DNA of 64,000 nt from Pseudomonas sp. Seg1 (GCF_018326005.1 NZ_AP021903.1:1242001-1306000), one strand, 5' to 3'. Counted from the stretch's first letter, positions 54,318 to 63,016 are shown. Made by a program: numbers and translations. The notes: generated from the sequence alone by a model not told the origin.

Positions 54318-55514
54318 TTACGGAGTGGCATGTATCCCGTTTGCTTCTTGAGCGCGGTAATACGCCTCAATCGTCAACGATGGATCGATACGCGCTTTAA
54401 CGATGCAGGGTTCTTTTTGCCACGGATATTCCTGCAACTGCTTGGCCAGAGCCTTCTGGCCGCCTGTGATCCATCCTTTCTCCGACTGATCTCTCCATCG
54501 TCGTGGGTTGCGGCCAGTTTTTGCGTCGTGGGCCACTGTCACGGGATCAAGATGTCGACTTTGCTCAAGCACAGGCAGGTCAGGTAGTGGCTGCGTGATA
54601 TCCATGTAACGCTGTAGACAATCCCAAAAAGCGAGTGTGTTGGCCTGATCCAATCCCAGCGAGTGAACCTTGGTCGCCAAGCAAATTTTGGTGTCGGTAT
54701 AGCGATGATGCAGCCACAACGCGTAGTCGTGGGAGCCATAACCGCTTGGAAGCAGTTGCAGCACCGGATCGAACTCTTCAAATGGGGCAACGAAGAGTCG
54801 ACGGAAGCGACGCTTGAAACGGAGCATACCGTCAAGGCGGTTGAACTCGCTTCCGTCGTGGGTGCTCAACTTGCTATAAACCCACAGCAGGCAATTGAAG
54901 CCAACAGCACCCAAAAAGTAAAGAAGGGTGCCGAACCATAAGTAAATATGTAGCTTATCACTACCCCATAGCGCCCCCGTCTGTGAGTAGGCAGATATGG
55001 ATAATGTAAAAAAACCTATTATTTGCAAGTAATGAACGGCTATTTTTCCGTTCATGTAAAGAGCGAGTGAGCTAATCATTAGCGCGGCAACTAGAAACGA
55101 TGACACTAGAATCAGAAATGCATTGAAGTCTTTACGTCCGGTGTCAGGTAGGAACTCAACTATGAGTCCCGTTCCCCAAAGAACCCATATGAAGAAAAAG
55201 CACATCATTTTACATGCAAGAATAATCTGTGGAATCTTGCTTGAATTTTGAAAGCGCCAGCGCTTGGCGTCGCAATAGGTTCCTTCCTCTTTTCCTTGGT
55301 TTTGTTGTTGCCGATATATCGTTCGCTCTTCACCTTGTAACTGATTATTTATCTCGGTCGCAGGTTCTAAGTTAGCGTAATGACCAAAGGCTAGATGCGT
55401 GTCAAAGTTCCCTGACCTATTAGCATCCTCAGCCCATTTCGGAGGAGGTAATGGTGAATCGCTATTGCTGCGGTAGGCACCTGTTGCATAAGGTATGTTT
55501 GCCCTACCAGTCAT
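54318..55514 (-). CDS. Probable T6SS immunity protein 2, membrane
   Basis: A 398-residue paralogue of the upstream gene. Shared blocks include FGHYANLEP, the motif NSSKI, HDGSEFNR, then ALWLHHRYTD, LAFWDCLQRYMDITQPLPDL and the end GIHATP. Four hydrophobic helices occupy about 95-235. Its ATG overlaps the stop of the first hcp fragment by ATGA. Compared with the paralogue, an AAA codon has become TAA at the end, removing about 11 residues; the sequence after the stop still matches. Paired with a pore-like effector, an inner-membrane immunity role is likely but inferred. Confidence 0.7.
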   Translation of the reverse strand: MTGRANIPYATGAYRSNSDSPLPPPKWAEDANRSGNFDTHLAFGHYANLEPATEINNQLQGEERTIYRQQQNQGKEEGTYCDAKRWRFQNSSKIPQIILACKMMCFFFIWVLWGTGLIVEFLPDTGRKDFNAFLILVSSFLVAALMISSLALYMNGKIAVHYLQIIGFFTLSISAYSQTGALWGSDKLHIYLWFGTLLYFLGAVGFNCLLWVYSKLSTHDGSEFNRLDGMLRFKRRFRRLFVAPFEEFDPVLQLLPSGYGSHDYALWLHHRYTDTKICLATKVHSLGLDQANTLAFWDCLQRYMDITQPLPDLPVLEQSRHLDPVTVAHDAKTGRNPRRWRDQSEKGWITGGQKALAKQLQEYPWQKEPCIVKARIDPSLTIEAYYRAQEANGIHATP

Positions 55515-55642
55515 TTAGAAAGCTCGGCTGTCCAGGTGATTTTGCGGTAGGTGAACTGCACTTCTTTCAGGTGGGAGCAGTGCGAGTTGCCTGGATCCTG
55601 ACAAGAGTGCATTTTGTTTATATTGGCAATATAGATAATCAT
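55511..55642 (-). pseudogene. hcp 3' fragment inserted between the two immunity genes
   Basis: A 43-codon frame MIIYIANINKMHSCQDPGNS..KEVQFTYRKITWTAELSK that matches about residues 119-154 of Hcp and then diverges. Both ends are joined by ATGA overlaps: its ATG overlaps the stop of immunity gene 1, and its TGA overlaps the ATG of immunity gene 2. It may be just a recombination scar, or a coupling minigene kept because it relays ribosomes. Confidence 0.8.
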
Positions 55643-56892
55643 GGGCGGTGAATATTATCGTAATCAGTTGCTTTAGGGGTGGAATTAATGCCTTTCTTCT
55701 CTTGAGAATGATAGTAGTCTTCGATACTCAACGTGGAATCAATTTCGGCCGCCAAAATGCAGGCTTCAGTTTGCCAAGGATAATTCAGGTTTTTTTTCAT
55801 CATGGCAGGTCGTTCGGTGCGATCCCATACTTTGTATTTAGTATCGCGCCAACGGCGTGGTGGTCGGTTGGAGAGTTTGTCATGAGCCGCAGTGGTCGGA
55901 TCTAGATGGCGGAATTGTTCAAGGAGTGGTAATTCCGGCAATGGTTGACTTACGTCCATATAGCGCTGCAAGGTATCCCAGAATGCCAAGCATTCTTCAC
56001 GACTCATTCCTAACGATTGGACCTTGCCTCCAAGAAAAATCTCGAAATCACTGTAACGGTGATGTAACCAAATAGCCGTACTGCTGTTGCCGTGGGGAGA
56101 TGGTCGCAATTCCATCGATGCATCGAATTCATAAAATGGCGCAGAGAAGGCTGGACGAAAACGGCGAGCGACGGTGAGTATTCCCGTTTTCCTATTGAAT
56201 TCGCTGCCATCGTGCTGGAAAAATTGTAGATACTTAACAAATAAGTAGTCCCATCCTACCAGTCCCATGACTACGCTAACTACCATGGCTGCACTTCCTA
56301 TCAGAAGATTTTCGCCGTACACAGGATTGCCATAATCGATAACTGATGCCGTAGTGCATGTCAGGATGCCAAACGACATTTGGGTTAGGTATTTTTTATA
56401 TTTTGGTTCGTCAGACCACATGAACCAGGAGCTAAATCCCATCATTAGAAGGGCGAGTAGTGGAATGATTGAAGCGATCGCCATTGAGGAGTACGTACTA
56501 TGGTTCTTCATCATGTGATCTAGAGGTCGGGATATTGCCCCGGACATAACTAACGTCCAAAATATCCAAGGTACAAAGGCTATGCAACTCCATTTTAAAA
56601 ATGGGTGCAATATTTGGATTTTACTTGAGTTGTCAAAGTGCCAGTGTTCATTGGTTTTTGAGTAGGTTTCGTTTTCATCTTTAGTTTTCTCACGGTTATT
56701 GAGTTGATGAAGCTGTGCACTTACGTCCTGCCAGGGCTCAAGATTTGCATAGTTTCCCCAGTGGAGAGTGCTTCGAAGTAATCCGAAACTCTTCGATTCT
56801 TCCGTCCGTTTGTGAGCAGGTAATTTAGGAATTACCTGACTATTGAACGCCGCAATTCCGTATCTATTGGCTTGAAGTTCTTTAGGGTTCAT
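55639..56892 (-). CDS. Probable T6SS immunity protein 1, membrane
   Basis: A 417-residue protein directly after the effector gene, joined by an ATGA overlap. It has four hydrophobic helices at about 105-235 (CIAFVPWIFWTLVMSGAI; IASIIPLLALLMMGFSSWFM; and two more), then HDGSEFNRKTGILTVARRFR and a C-terminal part with AIWLHHRYSD, LAFWDTLQRYMDVSQPLPEL and RHLDPTTAAHD. Position, membrane nature and duplication suit an immunity protein protecting the inner membrane. The ATG of MNPKELQANRYG is chosen because of the coupling; an upstream frame overlaps the effector by 11 more codons. Confidence 0.72.
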   Translation of the reverse strand: MNPKELQANRYGIAAFNSQVIPKLPAHKRTEESKSFGLLRSTLHWGNYANLEPWQDVSAQLHQLNNREKTKDENETYSKTNEHWHFDNSSKIQILHPFLKWSCIAFVPWIFWTLVMSGAISRPLDHMMKNHSTYSSMAIASIIPLLALLMMGFSSWFMWSDEPKYKKYLTQMSFGILTCTTASVIDYGNPVYGENLLIGSAAMVVSVVMGLVGWDYLFVKYLQFFQHDGSEFNRKTGILTVARRFRPAFSAPFYEFDASMELRPSPHGNSSTAIWLHHRYSDFEIFLGGKVQSLGMSREECLAFWDTLQRYMDVSQPLPELPLLEQFRHLDPTTAAHDKLSNRPPRRWRDTKYKVWDRTERPAMMKKNLNYPWQTEACILAAEIDSTLSIEDYYHSQEKKGINSTPKATDYDNIHRP

Positions 56893-59800
56893 ATTTTTAA
56901 GAAATCTCTCTGTTCTATCAACCAATAAGGCACGTCGTCTGCCCCATCTTTATTAGTTGGCTGAGGACCAGGGTATGGCTCCCATGAGCTTGGCTTCGGT
57001 TGTGGTAAAATAATATTACGGTATTCAGGGAATGGATCTTCTGCTAGGCATTGAGGTTGTCCAAGCTCAAATTGCCCGTAAACTTTCAGGCTGTATTCGC
57101 AAGTGGTAAAGTTGCGTCTAATGTTATTTTCCTCTATTACTTGATTTTGATGGGCAAGTATGTAGATTATGCGTGAATCATCTAGTACTACGCCGCCAAG
57201 TTTTTCACGAGTTATGTCCACTGGTGGTCGGTAGTTCCATCCCGTATTGTTTTGTAGTGTTCTTACTATTTCTTTAGCTCTTATTTTGAAGTTTATTCCG
57301 TTTTCGAAGTGACCTAGCAGAGGTGTCTGTAGCTCAACAATCCAGTCGTATGGGTTTAACTTTACATTGAGCTCATTAGCTGTAAGAGTTATTTTTTCTT
57401 GTTCTTCTTTCTTTGCTTCTTTTTGCCAGTCACGCAGTCGCGTAATTTTGAATCGTGGTGCTCCCAAAAAGCCTAGTAATTGTTGGTAGGCAATTACTGG
57501 GTTGTTCAAGTGTGTCAGCCCCTTGCTGTCGCCAAATGGACCTTGTTTAACAACTTGCTCCAGTGGGCTATTGGTTAGTAATACGCTGCCGATCAAGCCA
57601 GTGACGAATAAAATAACACCTGCAGTTAATATCCACGGGCTGGCTAACAATCCTATTGAATAAAAAGCCCACATTCCAGACCCCAGCGCGGCTATACTGT
57701 AGGCCATCGCTACTTTATTCTCTCCTTGCTGGAAAGAACGGCCTGCATCCCATATGAACAGCACTGTGGTTGCAGCAATGGCCACGACTGAGCCTACACG
57801 TGTCCAATTTAGCCATGTATCTCCTGTCCTTTTAAGGAGGTTTTGTGCTAGACGTTTGCTTAAGTTTTTTGTATCAAAACGGCCATCCTCCCAGAACGCA
57901 AGCCAAGGTGATTTATTCGCCTTTGAGTTTTCTAAAATCTTTAATGCCACATTGTTTGCTGCCAATCCGAGGTCAGCTGACGCAGCTAGCACGCCAACGC
58001 CAAATCTAGCGCGCTCGCCATTGTCATAGATCGATTTAGCACCCACCGTATTAGCATATAAACTAAATGCCGCAAATGCCGTTGCTATCCCAGGAAGAGC
58101 GATATTTTTTTTCAGTTTCTCTGCCGATGCCATAGCAGGCATCGCCATGCGCCAACGCATATATTCTTGAACAATCGGATCATCTGCAGAACCTGCCACC
58201 ACCATTACATATCCAAGCTCTTTTTTAGCGAAGGACAGGCGTTCCGCTACTTTGCCGCTTGTCGTGCCAACGATTTGTCCGTTTCTTCCTTCAAAATTCG
58301 CCACAAGGAAGTTTTTACGCGTGAGAGTAGTTCGTTCGTCCGGCGTGACTCCGAAACTCAATCCGGCGCCATGTATACCCAATACAACCAGGTTCTGACC
58401 CAAGGCTTCACCTTGAGTGATCAACCTCAGATTTTTTGCTTTACTGGAAAGTTTGTTGGCGAACGTAAAGCTTGGTCCGAATACTCTGACCATTTCAACT
58501 TGAGTAATATTTTCGCTCTCAGCTACTTTTTTTGCTATGGCAGCGGTGGCGTGGGCAATATGCGCGGCTACTTCATCTACTGCGAGCGCTACGTTCTGTC
58601 CGATGTATAAATTGCTGAACAATGATAGAGAACTTAGCCCAAGGTTTTCCGGATTCGCTTCTTTTTCAGTACTCTTGAATGCAGCAAGTTTGCTCGCTGT
58701 CGCTGGTAATTCACCGTTAGTCGTCGGCAGCAAATCTTTGGTCAGAGCGTTAGTTGCGGCAGCCAAGTCTCTACTCAGCTTTAACACCGCCGCACTGACT
58801 TTGCTGTCCTCTGGCTCAATACACCGGGGATCAGATTTTTTTGCCGAGCAACCTAGTATTTCCAACAGTTCAACCAATAGAGCGTAGGGCTCTAACAGCC
58901 GTTCATCCTTACTGTAGGTGTAGTCATTCCAGATTGAAGGCAAGCTTTTGTTAACTAAGTCAAGCATGCGTTCTTGCTGGATATAGATAACTTCTCGAGC
59001 TTTTTCACGCTCAGCATGGAGGGTGGTCTTTTTTAATCCATCCTCATCGACGTGCGGTAGCAAGTCTTTCAAACTGCCTGCAGGTGACAGCACTTCTTGA
59101 TAGAGGAGTTCGGCGTAGTGACCAAAAGGTTGATATGGAACAAGTGCGTTGAGAGTTTGAAGCAGTTCGACTGCCAATCTGCACTGAGCGACAGCATGAC
59201 GGAATGTAAACAATGGATCGTCGACGATGAACCCCACCAAATGCGGGTAGTCACGGAGTTTATACTCGCTGAGCACATCGGTACTTGCGGGTAAAGCATC
59301 GGGAGGCGAGGGCGGGGTAGTGTTCAGATGCCCCGCGAGCTCTTGTTGGTACTTTTCCAGTTGTTTGATGAGTGTAGTAGCTGGCAGAGTCGTCAAATCG
59401 GGAGTGAATAGACTTGGATCTTCCAGCAAGGTTTCTACGTGCAGTTCTCGCGCTCGGAGTCCTTTGGTAATACCCTTTATTGGTGTCGCCGGGTAAATCA
59501 AAGAAGCCTTCCAATGCTGCGTCTCACCTGCAGTCGCCGCCCAGGCAGGTGCCATATTTTGACTGCGAGCCTTGATCCGCCCCGCATCCTTTTCGAGCCA
59601 TTCGATGTACTCCCACGTCCAAGGCAGCTCACTGTAAGCCATGCTCAGTTGATCGCCAACGAATCTACCCTGTAGAAACATCGGAACCAGTATCAAGAAC
59701 TGTTTAACGCACACTGGGTCGCGCTTGTCTGCATCACCTTTTTTCTCGGCAATCTTGCGCCAGTGGGCTACATCAACTTCGAACAACTGACCTTTGCCGT

Positions 59801-60113
59801 CGGTTTCCAGTTCTCGCCACAGTTTGTTTTTTAGGAACACATAGATACGGCCGGGGCGGGGGAGTGCGCCCTTCAGCGTTTCAGTCAGTTTGTCATGCCC
59901 AGGCAGCCGCGCCAGCGGTGTGACTGCAAGCAAGGTGTTGTGCTGATACTTCTCTTCTTCTTCAGTGGTCCTAGCATCGACCATGATCGGAATCTGCAGC
60001 TTGCCGCCATCGGTGCGTTCTACGTTAAGCGCCAACCTCGATTTTTGCGCATTTTCGTAGTCAGTCTTCTTGCGCGTCCCTTCGGTAATGGACTTGTCCT
60101 TGAACTCACTCAT
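56889..60113 (-). CDS. T6SS effector with MIX-like N-terminus and membrane-spanning C-terminus
   Basis: A 1074-residue protein directly after vgrG (ATGA overlap). The first 170 residues carry the three MIX marks in order: VTPLAR (64-69), RPGRIYVF (86-93, with Arg where the core motif has Trp) and YSELPWT (160-166). Residues 170-660 are mostly helical and soluble. Hydrophobic segments follow at about 672-690, 772-789, 801-822 and 824-847, then a soluble C-terminal 220 residues (PYDWIVELQTPLLGHFENGI; ending VPYWLIEQRDFLKI). The plan resembles pore-forming or membrane-disrupting T6SS effectors such as VasX or the MIX-class Tme proteins; the activity is inferred. No PAAR domain and no adaptor gene (DUF4123, DUF1795, DUF2169) adjoin it. 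The 3' half is visibly more AT-rich than the 5' half. Confidence 0.8.
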   Translation of the reverse strand: MSEFKDKSITEGTRKKTDYENAQKSRLALNVERTDGGKLQIPIMVDARTTEEEEKYQHNTLLAVTPLARLPGHDKLTETLKGALPRPGRIYVFLKNKLWRELETDGKGQLFEVDVAHWRKIAEKKGDADKRDPVCVKQFLILVPMFLQGRFVGDQLSMAYSELPWTWEYIEWLEKDAGRIKARSQNMAPAWAATAGETQHWKASLIYPATPIKGITKGLRARELHVETLLEDPSLFTPDLTTLPATTLIKQLEKYQQELAGHLNTTPPSPPDALPASTDVLSEYKLRDYPHLVGFIVDDPLFTFRHAVAQCRLAVELLQTLNALVPYQPFGHYAELLYQEVLSPAGSLKDLLPHVDEDGLKKTTLHAEREKAREVIYIQQERMLDLVNKSLPSIWNDYTYSKDERLLEPYALLVELLEILGCSAKKSDPRCIEPEDSKVSAAVLKLSRDLAAATNALTKDLLPTTNGELPATASKLAAFKSTEKEANPENLGLSSLSLFSNLYIGQNVALAVDEVAAHIAHATAAIAKKVAESENITQVEMVRVFGPSFTFANKLSSKAKNLRLITQGEALGQNLVVLGIHGAGLSFGVTPDERTTLTRKNFLVANFEGRNGQIVGTTSGKVAERLSFAKKELGYVMVVAGSADDPIVQEYMRWRMAMPAMASAEKLKKNIALPGIATAFAAFSLYANTVGAKSIYDNGERARFGVGVLAASADLGLAANNVALKILENSKANKSPWLAFWEDGRFDTKNLSKRLAQNLLKRTGDTWLNWTRVGSVVAIAATTVLFIWDAGRSFQQGENKVAMAYSIAALGSGMWAFYSIGLLASPWILTAGVILFVTGLIGSVLLTNSPLEQVVKQGPFGDSKGLTHLNNPVIAYQQLLGFLGAPRFKITRLRDWQKEAKKEEQEKITLTANELNVKLNPYDWIVELQTPLLGHFENGINFKIRAKEIVRTLQNNTGWNYRPPVDITREKLGGVVLDDSRIIYILAHQNQVIEENNIRRNFTTCEYSLKVYGQFELGQPQCLAEDPFPEYRNIILPQPKPSSWEPYPGPQPTNKDGADDVPYWLIEQRDFLKI

Positions 60114-62200
60114 GCCTTGTCCTCTGGCCCCAACAATTGCAATTGACTACCCAAATCCGGGTCTCCCCACACGTCTACGATGAGCGCCTCTTTGCCTTTC
60201 TCGCTGGTTTTTCTTGGTGCGGCCGTGTTGACCGGTGCGTTGCCCAGCGTTTGCCCGACCGGTGCGGTATCGGCCGGCTTGGGCGGTACAGGAAGTACCG
60301 CAGCAGCGCCAGTACCGCTTCCGGGGCTGCCGCCGGAGTTGATGTTGATCACCGGGCCGCTCATGGTAACGCCAGCGGCGTCGATCTTGATAAAGCTGCC
60401 CCCTCCGATCAGCGTCAGCTCAGCTCCCGCTTCCAGCACGACTTTGATGCCGCTATCAAGATGGATTTCCTGCCCCGCATCAATGAACTGCCCTGTACCA
60501 ATCTTGATGTGCTGATTCACTCCCACCGTCAGGTGATCATTGGCCTGCGCTTCAACCTTGCGGTCCTCAAAAACCGTGTGGTGTTCTTCGGCCTTGAATT
60601 CCGTGTAGCTGTTCTTCTCGACCGTGTCGTGACGCTCGTTGCCGACCCGAATCTTCTGGTCGTGCTCGATGTTTTCGTCCCAATCGCGCTGGGCATGCAG
60701 GTAGATCTGCTCCTGACCTTTCTTGTCTTCGATGCGCAGTTCGTTGTAACCGCTGCCGCCCATGGAGCTCAGGGTTTTGAAGGTGCTGCGCGTCTTGTTC
60801 GCCGGCAGTTCGTAGGGAACGGTGTTTTCCTTGTGGTACAGGCAGCCGCTGATGAGCGGTTGATCGGGGTCGCCTTCGAGGAACGTCACCAGTACTTCCA
60901 TGCCGATGCGCGGGATGGCGATGCCGCCGTACTGGGCGCCGGCCCAGGCGCTGGAGACGCGGAGCCAGCAGCTGGTCTTGTCGTCGGCCTGGCCTTCGCG
61001 GTCCCAGTGGAACTGGACCTTGACGCGGCCGTACTGGTCGCAATGGATCTCTTCACCTTTGGGGCCGGTGACCACGGCGCTCTGGCTGCCGAGGATGCGC
61101 GGTTTCGGGTGGCGCAGGGGCGGGCGGTTGGGCACGTCCCACGGGGTGGCCTGGAAGCGGTTGCGGTAGCCCTGGTGGAAATCGTCTTTCAGCGCGGTGG
61201 TGTCGCTGGTCACCGACTCTTCGAGGACTTGCGGCTGTTTGCCTTCGTGGAGGACTTCGGTGAGCAGCCAGAGGTCGTTCCACTTGGCTTTCGGGTGCGC
61301 AGTGAGTGCGAGGAAATGGCCGCTGACCAGCAACGGTTGATCGCTTTTGCCTTCGGCGAGTTGGAAGTCGCTGCGGTGGCGTTCGAGGGCGCGTTTGGCC
61401 AGGTGCTTGCCGCGTTCGCGGTCGACGAAGCGGCCCGGGTAGTCGTAGTCCTCGAGGTCGGGCAGGGCGTCGCCACGGTTTTCGCTTTCGAGGGTGATTC
61501 GCGGTTTTTCGAAGTCGTAATCGCGACGCGTGGTGCGGCTGGTGCGGGTTTCCAGGCGCAGGTCGAAGCGCTTGATCACCGGGTCGCTGGCGGCCATGCC
61601 GGAGTCTTGCTGATAGGCCACGGGTTTGAGTTTCGGGAACACCGTCTGGTCATCGCCGAAGATCAGTTTGTGCGCGGTGGCACTGTGCTGGAAGTGGTAG
61701 TGAATGCCTTCTTCCTCGCACAGGCGCTGGATGAAGTGCAGGTCCGACTCGTCGTACTGCACGCAGTAGATGCGCTCGGGGTAGATCGAGTGGGTCTGGA
61801 ATTCGTAGGCGTTGCTCTGGATGCCGTGCTCTTCGAGGACCATGCCGATGATTTTCGGCACGCTGAGGTTCTGGAAGATGCGCTGGTTGATGCGGTGCGC
61901 GAGGTACGCCAGTTGCGGGCGCAGGGTCACGGAATAACGGGTCAGGCGCTTGCCCGAGTCGCCTTGCGCGGCGCGGTAGATCTGGCCGTGGATGCCGCTG
62001 CCGTCGGGCGACAGTTGCAGGAAGGCCGGTTTGTGCAGGAGGGTTTCAAGGTCCAGCGACGGCTGCTCACTGACCAGTTCCACCTCGAAGACAAAAGGCT
62101 GGCTGATGGCCTCCCGGCCTTGCAGGGTAAACACCTGAAAGTCGGCGGAAAGACCTTCGATGGTCAGGGCAAAGTGAGTTTCGTTGGCCGGCGCGAACAT
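60110..62200 (-). CDS. vgrG: T6SS spike protein VgrG
   Basis: Tip protein of the T6SS tube (tssI). The 696 residues have the gp27-like part (FALTIEGLSADFQVFTLQGR; VQYDESDLHFIQRLCEEEGI), the gp5/OB part (SAWAGAQYGGIAIPRIGMEV; VTFLEGDPDQPLISGCLYHK) and the beta-needle region (about 490-630). The C-terminal 70 residues are a proline/alanine-rich linker plus a short tail (EALIVDVWGDPDLGSQLQLL), probably an effector-docking tail. The ATG of MFAPANETHFALTIEG is set by family alignment. It lies after the hcp terminator, so it needs its own promoter or readthrough. Confidence 0.95.
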   Translation of the reverse strand: MFAPANETHFALTIEGLSADFQVFTLQGREAISQPFVFEVELVSEQPSLDLETLLHKPAFLQLSPDGSGIHGQIYRAAQGDSGKRLTRYSVTLRPQLAYLAHRINQRIFQNLSVPKIIGMVLEEHGIQSNAYEFQTHSIYPERIYCVQYDESDLHFIQRLCEEEGIHYHFQHSATAHKLIFGDDQTVFPKLKPVAYQQDSGMAASDPVIKRFDLRLETRTSRTTRRDYDFEKPRITLESENRGDALPDLEDYDYPGRFVDRERGKHLAKRALERHRSDFQLAEGKSDQPLLVSGHFLALTAHPKAKWNDLWLLTEVLHEGKQPQVLEESVTSDTTALKDDFHQGYRNRFQATPWDVPNRPPLRHPKPRILGSQSAVVTGPKGEEIHCDQYGRVKVQFHWDREGQADDKTSCWLRVSSAWAGAQYGGIAIPRIGMEVLVTFLEGDPDQPLISGCLYHKENTVPYELPANKTRSTFKTLSSMGGSGYNELRIEDKKGQEQIYLHAQRDWDENIEHDQKIRVGNERHDTVEKNSYTEFKAEEHHTVFEDRKVEAQANDHLTVGVNQHIKIGTGQFIDAGQEIHLDSGIKVVLEAGAELTLIGGGSFIKIDAAGVTMSGPVININSGGSPGSGTGAAAVLPVPPKPADTAPVGQTLGNAPVNTAAPRKTSEKGKEALIVDVWGDPDLGSQLQLLGPEDKA

Positions 62201-62281
62201 CCGTTGTTCCTCGTGCTGTACAGCGGCGCTCGTCGACGGCCGCAAAGCGGGTCAACGTACGCGAAATTCTGGAGGGGCGTA

Positions 62282-62313
62282 AACAACATCGACCAGCAGA
62301 GCTGGCCGATGTG
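62282..62313 (-). terminator. Rho-independent terminator of hcp
   Basis: Minus-strand hairpin ACATCGGCCAGC-TCT-GCTGGTCGATGT (62313-62287) followed by TGTTTA. Since vgrG lies downstream it may be a partial terminator that lets much more Hcp than VgrG be made. Confidence 0.8.
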
Positions 62314-62331
62314 TGAAGCGATCAGCCGTAA

Positions 62332-62847
62332 TTAAACGACTGGAGCACGCCAGTCATCGGAACCCGAAGTACCGGATACTTCGTGGGTCCAGGTGATTTT
62401 GCGGTAGGTGAACTGCACTTCTTCCAGGTGGGTGAAGTGCGAGTTGCCTGGGTCCTGGCAGTTGTGCATTTTGTTGTTGATGGCGACGATGATCGCGTCT
62501 TCCAGTTTGGTGGTGTAGTAGTGCTCTTGAGTACCTTGAGCCGAAGTGCGGTACCACTGGATAACGATTTCGCTCATGCGCTCGCCCGAGGTCAGAGCGG
62601 CTTGCAGCAGAGGCGAAGCCTTGTCGTAGACCTTGGTGATCACAACAGGTTTGTGAACGCGCTGACCGGTTGGCTGACCGGATTGCGGGTCACGCGGGAT
62701 GATCACGTCGTGGCTGAAAGCCTGAACCATGACCTGGTCTTCGTGGCCTTCCTGGTAGGTGTTGCCAACGGAGTCGGCGGTGAAAGCGCCTGCAGTGATC
62801 AGGCCTTGTTTTTCGCCGGTAACCGACATGTACGCTGGTGTTGCCAT
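62332..62847 (-). CDS. hcp: T6SS tube protein Hcp
   Basis: A 171-residue tube subunit (tssD). The pattern MATPAYMSVTGEKQGLITAG, DQVMVQAFSHDVIIPRD, HKPVVITKVYDKASPLLQAA, YTTKLEDAIIVAINNKMHNC and the C-terminal beta strands is typical of the Hcp family that is secreted as hexameric rings and can carry small effectors. AGGAG precedes the ATG. Two fragments of its 3' end recur downstream at 54121-54288 and 55511-55642. Confidence 0.96.
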   Translation of the reverse strand: MATPAYMSVTGEKQGLITAGAFTADSVGNTYQEGHEDQVMVQAFSHDVIIPRDPQSGQPTGQRVHKPVVITKVYDKASPLLQAALTSGERMSEIVIQWYRTSAQGTQEHYYTTKLEDAIIVAINNKMHNCQDPGNSHFTHLEEVQFTYRKITWTHEVSGTSGSDDWRAPVV

Positions 62848-62917
62848 GGGATGCTCTCCTTGCGGATAAATTTAAGGTGCCCGGGAGGCGAAATCGCCCG
62901 GTGGGTGCCTGACTGTT

Positions 62918-62933
62918 ATCAAGGAGCGTGCCA
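62918..62933 (-). promoter_or_regulatory. Sigma-54-like promoter of hcp
   Basis: Minus strand TGGCACGCTCCTTGAT. It matches the -24 half TGGCACG exactly; the -12 half reads TTGA instead of TTGC. Spacing is correct (GG, ten bases, GA). Transcription would start near 62908, about 60 bp before hcp. Several Pseudomonas T6SS operons depend on RpoN. Confidence 0.6.
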
Positions 62934-63016
62934 GCTTTTGTGAGGTCCCCGGGAGCCGGGGGTGAAACCGCTCTGGCCTGCGCTTTGTAGGATTTTTCAG
63001 CGGGGATTCAGGGTAA

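Noticed and set aside
54143..54370. 75-codon minus-strand frame similar to one inside hcp (62354-62557)
   Set aside because: Both are the same out-of-frame reading of the hcp 3' end; the Hcp frame is the real one.
60137..62335. 732-codon open frame on the plus strand opposite vgrG
   Set aside because: It is exactly antisense to a clear VgrG; long antisense frames arise from GC-rich codon use. The translation has no recognisable domain.
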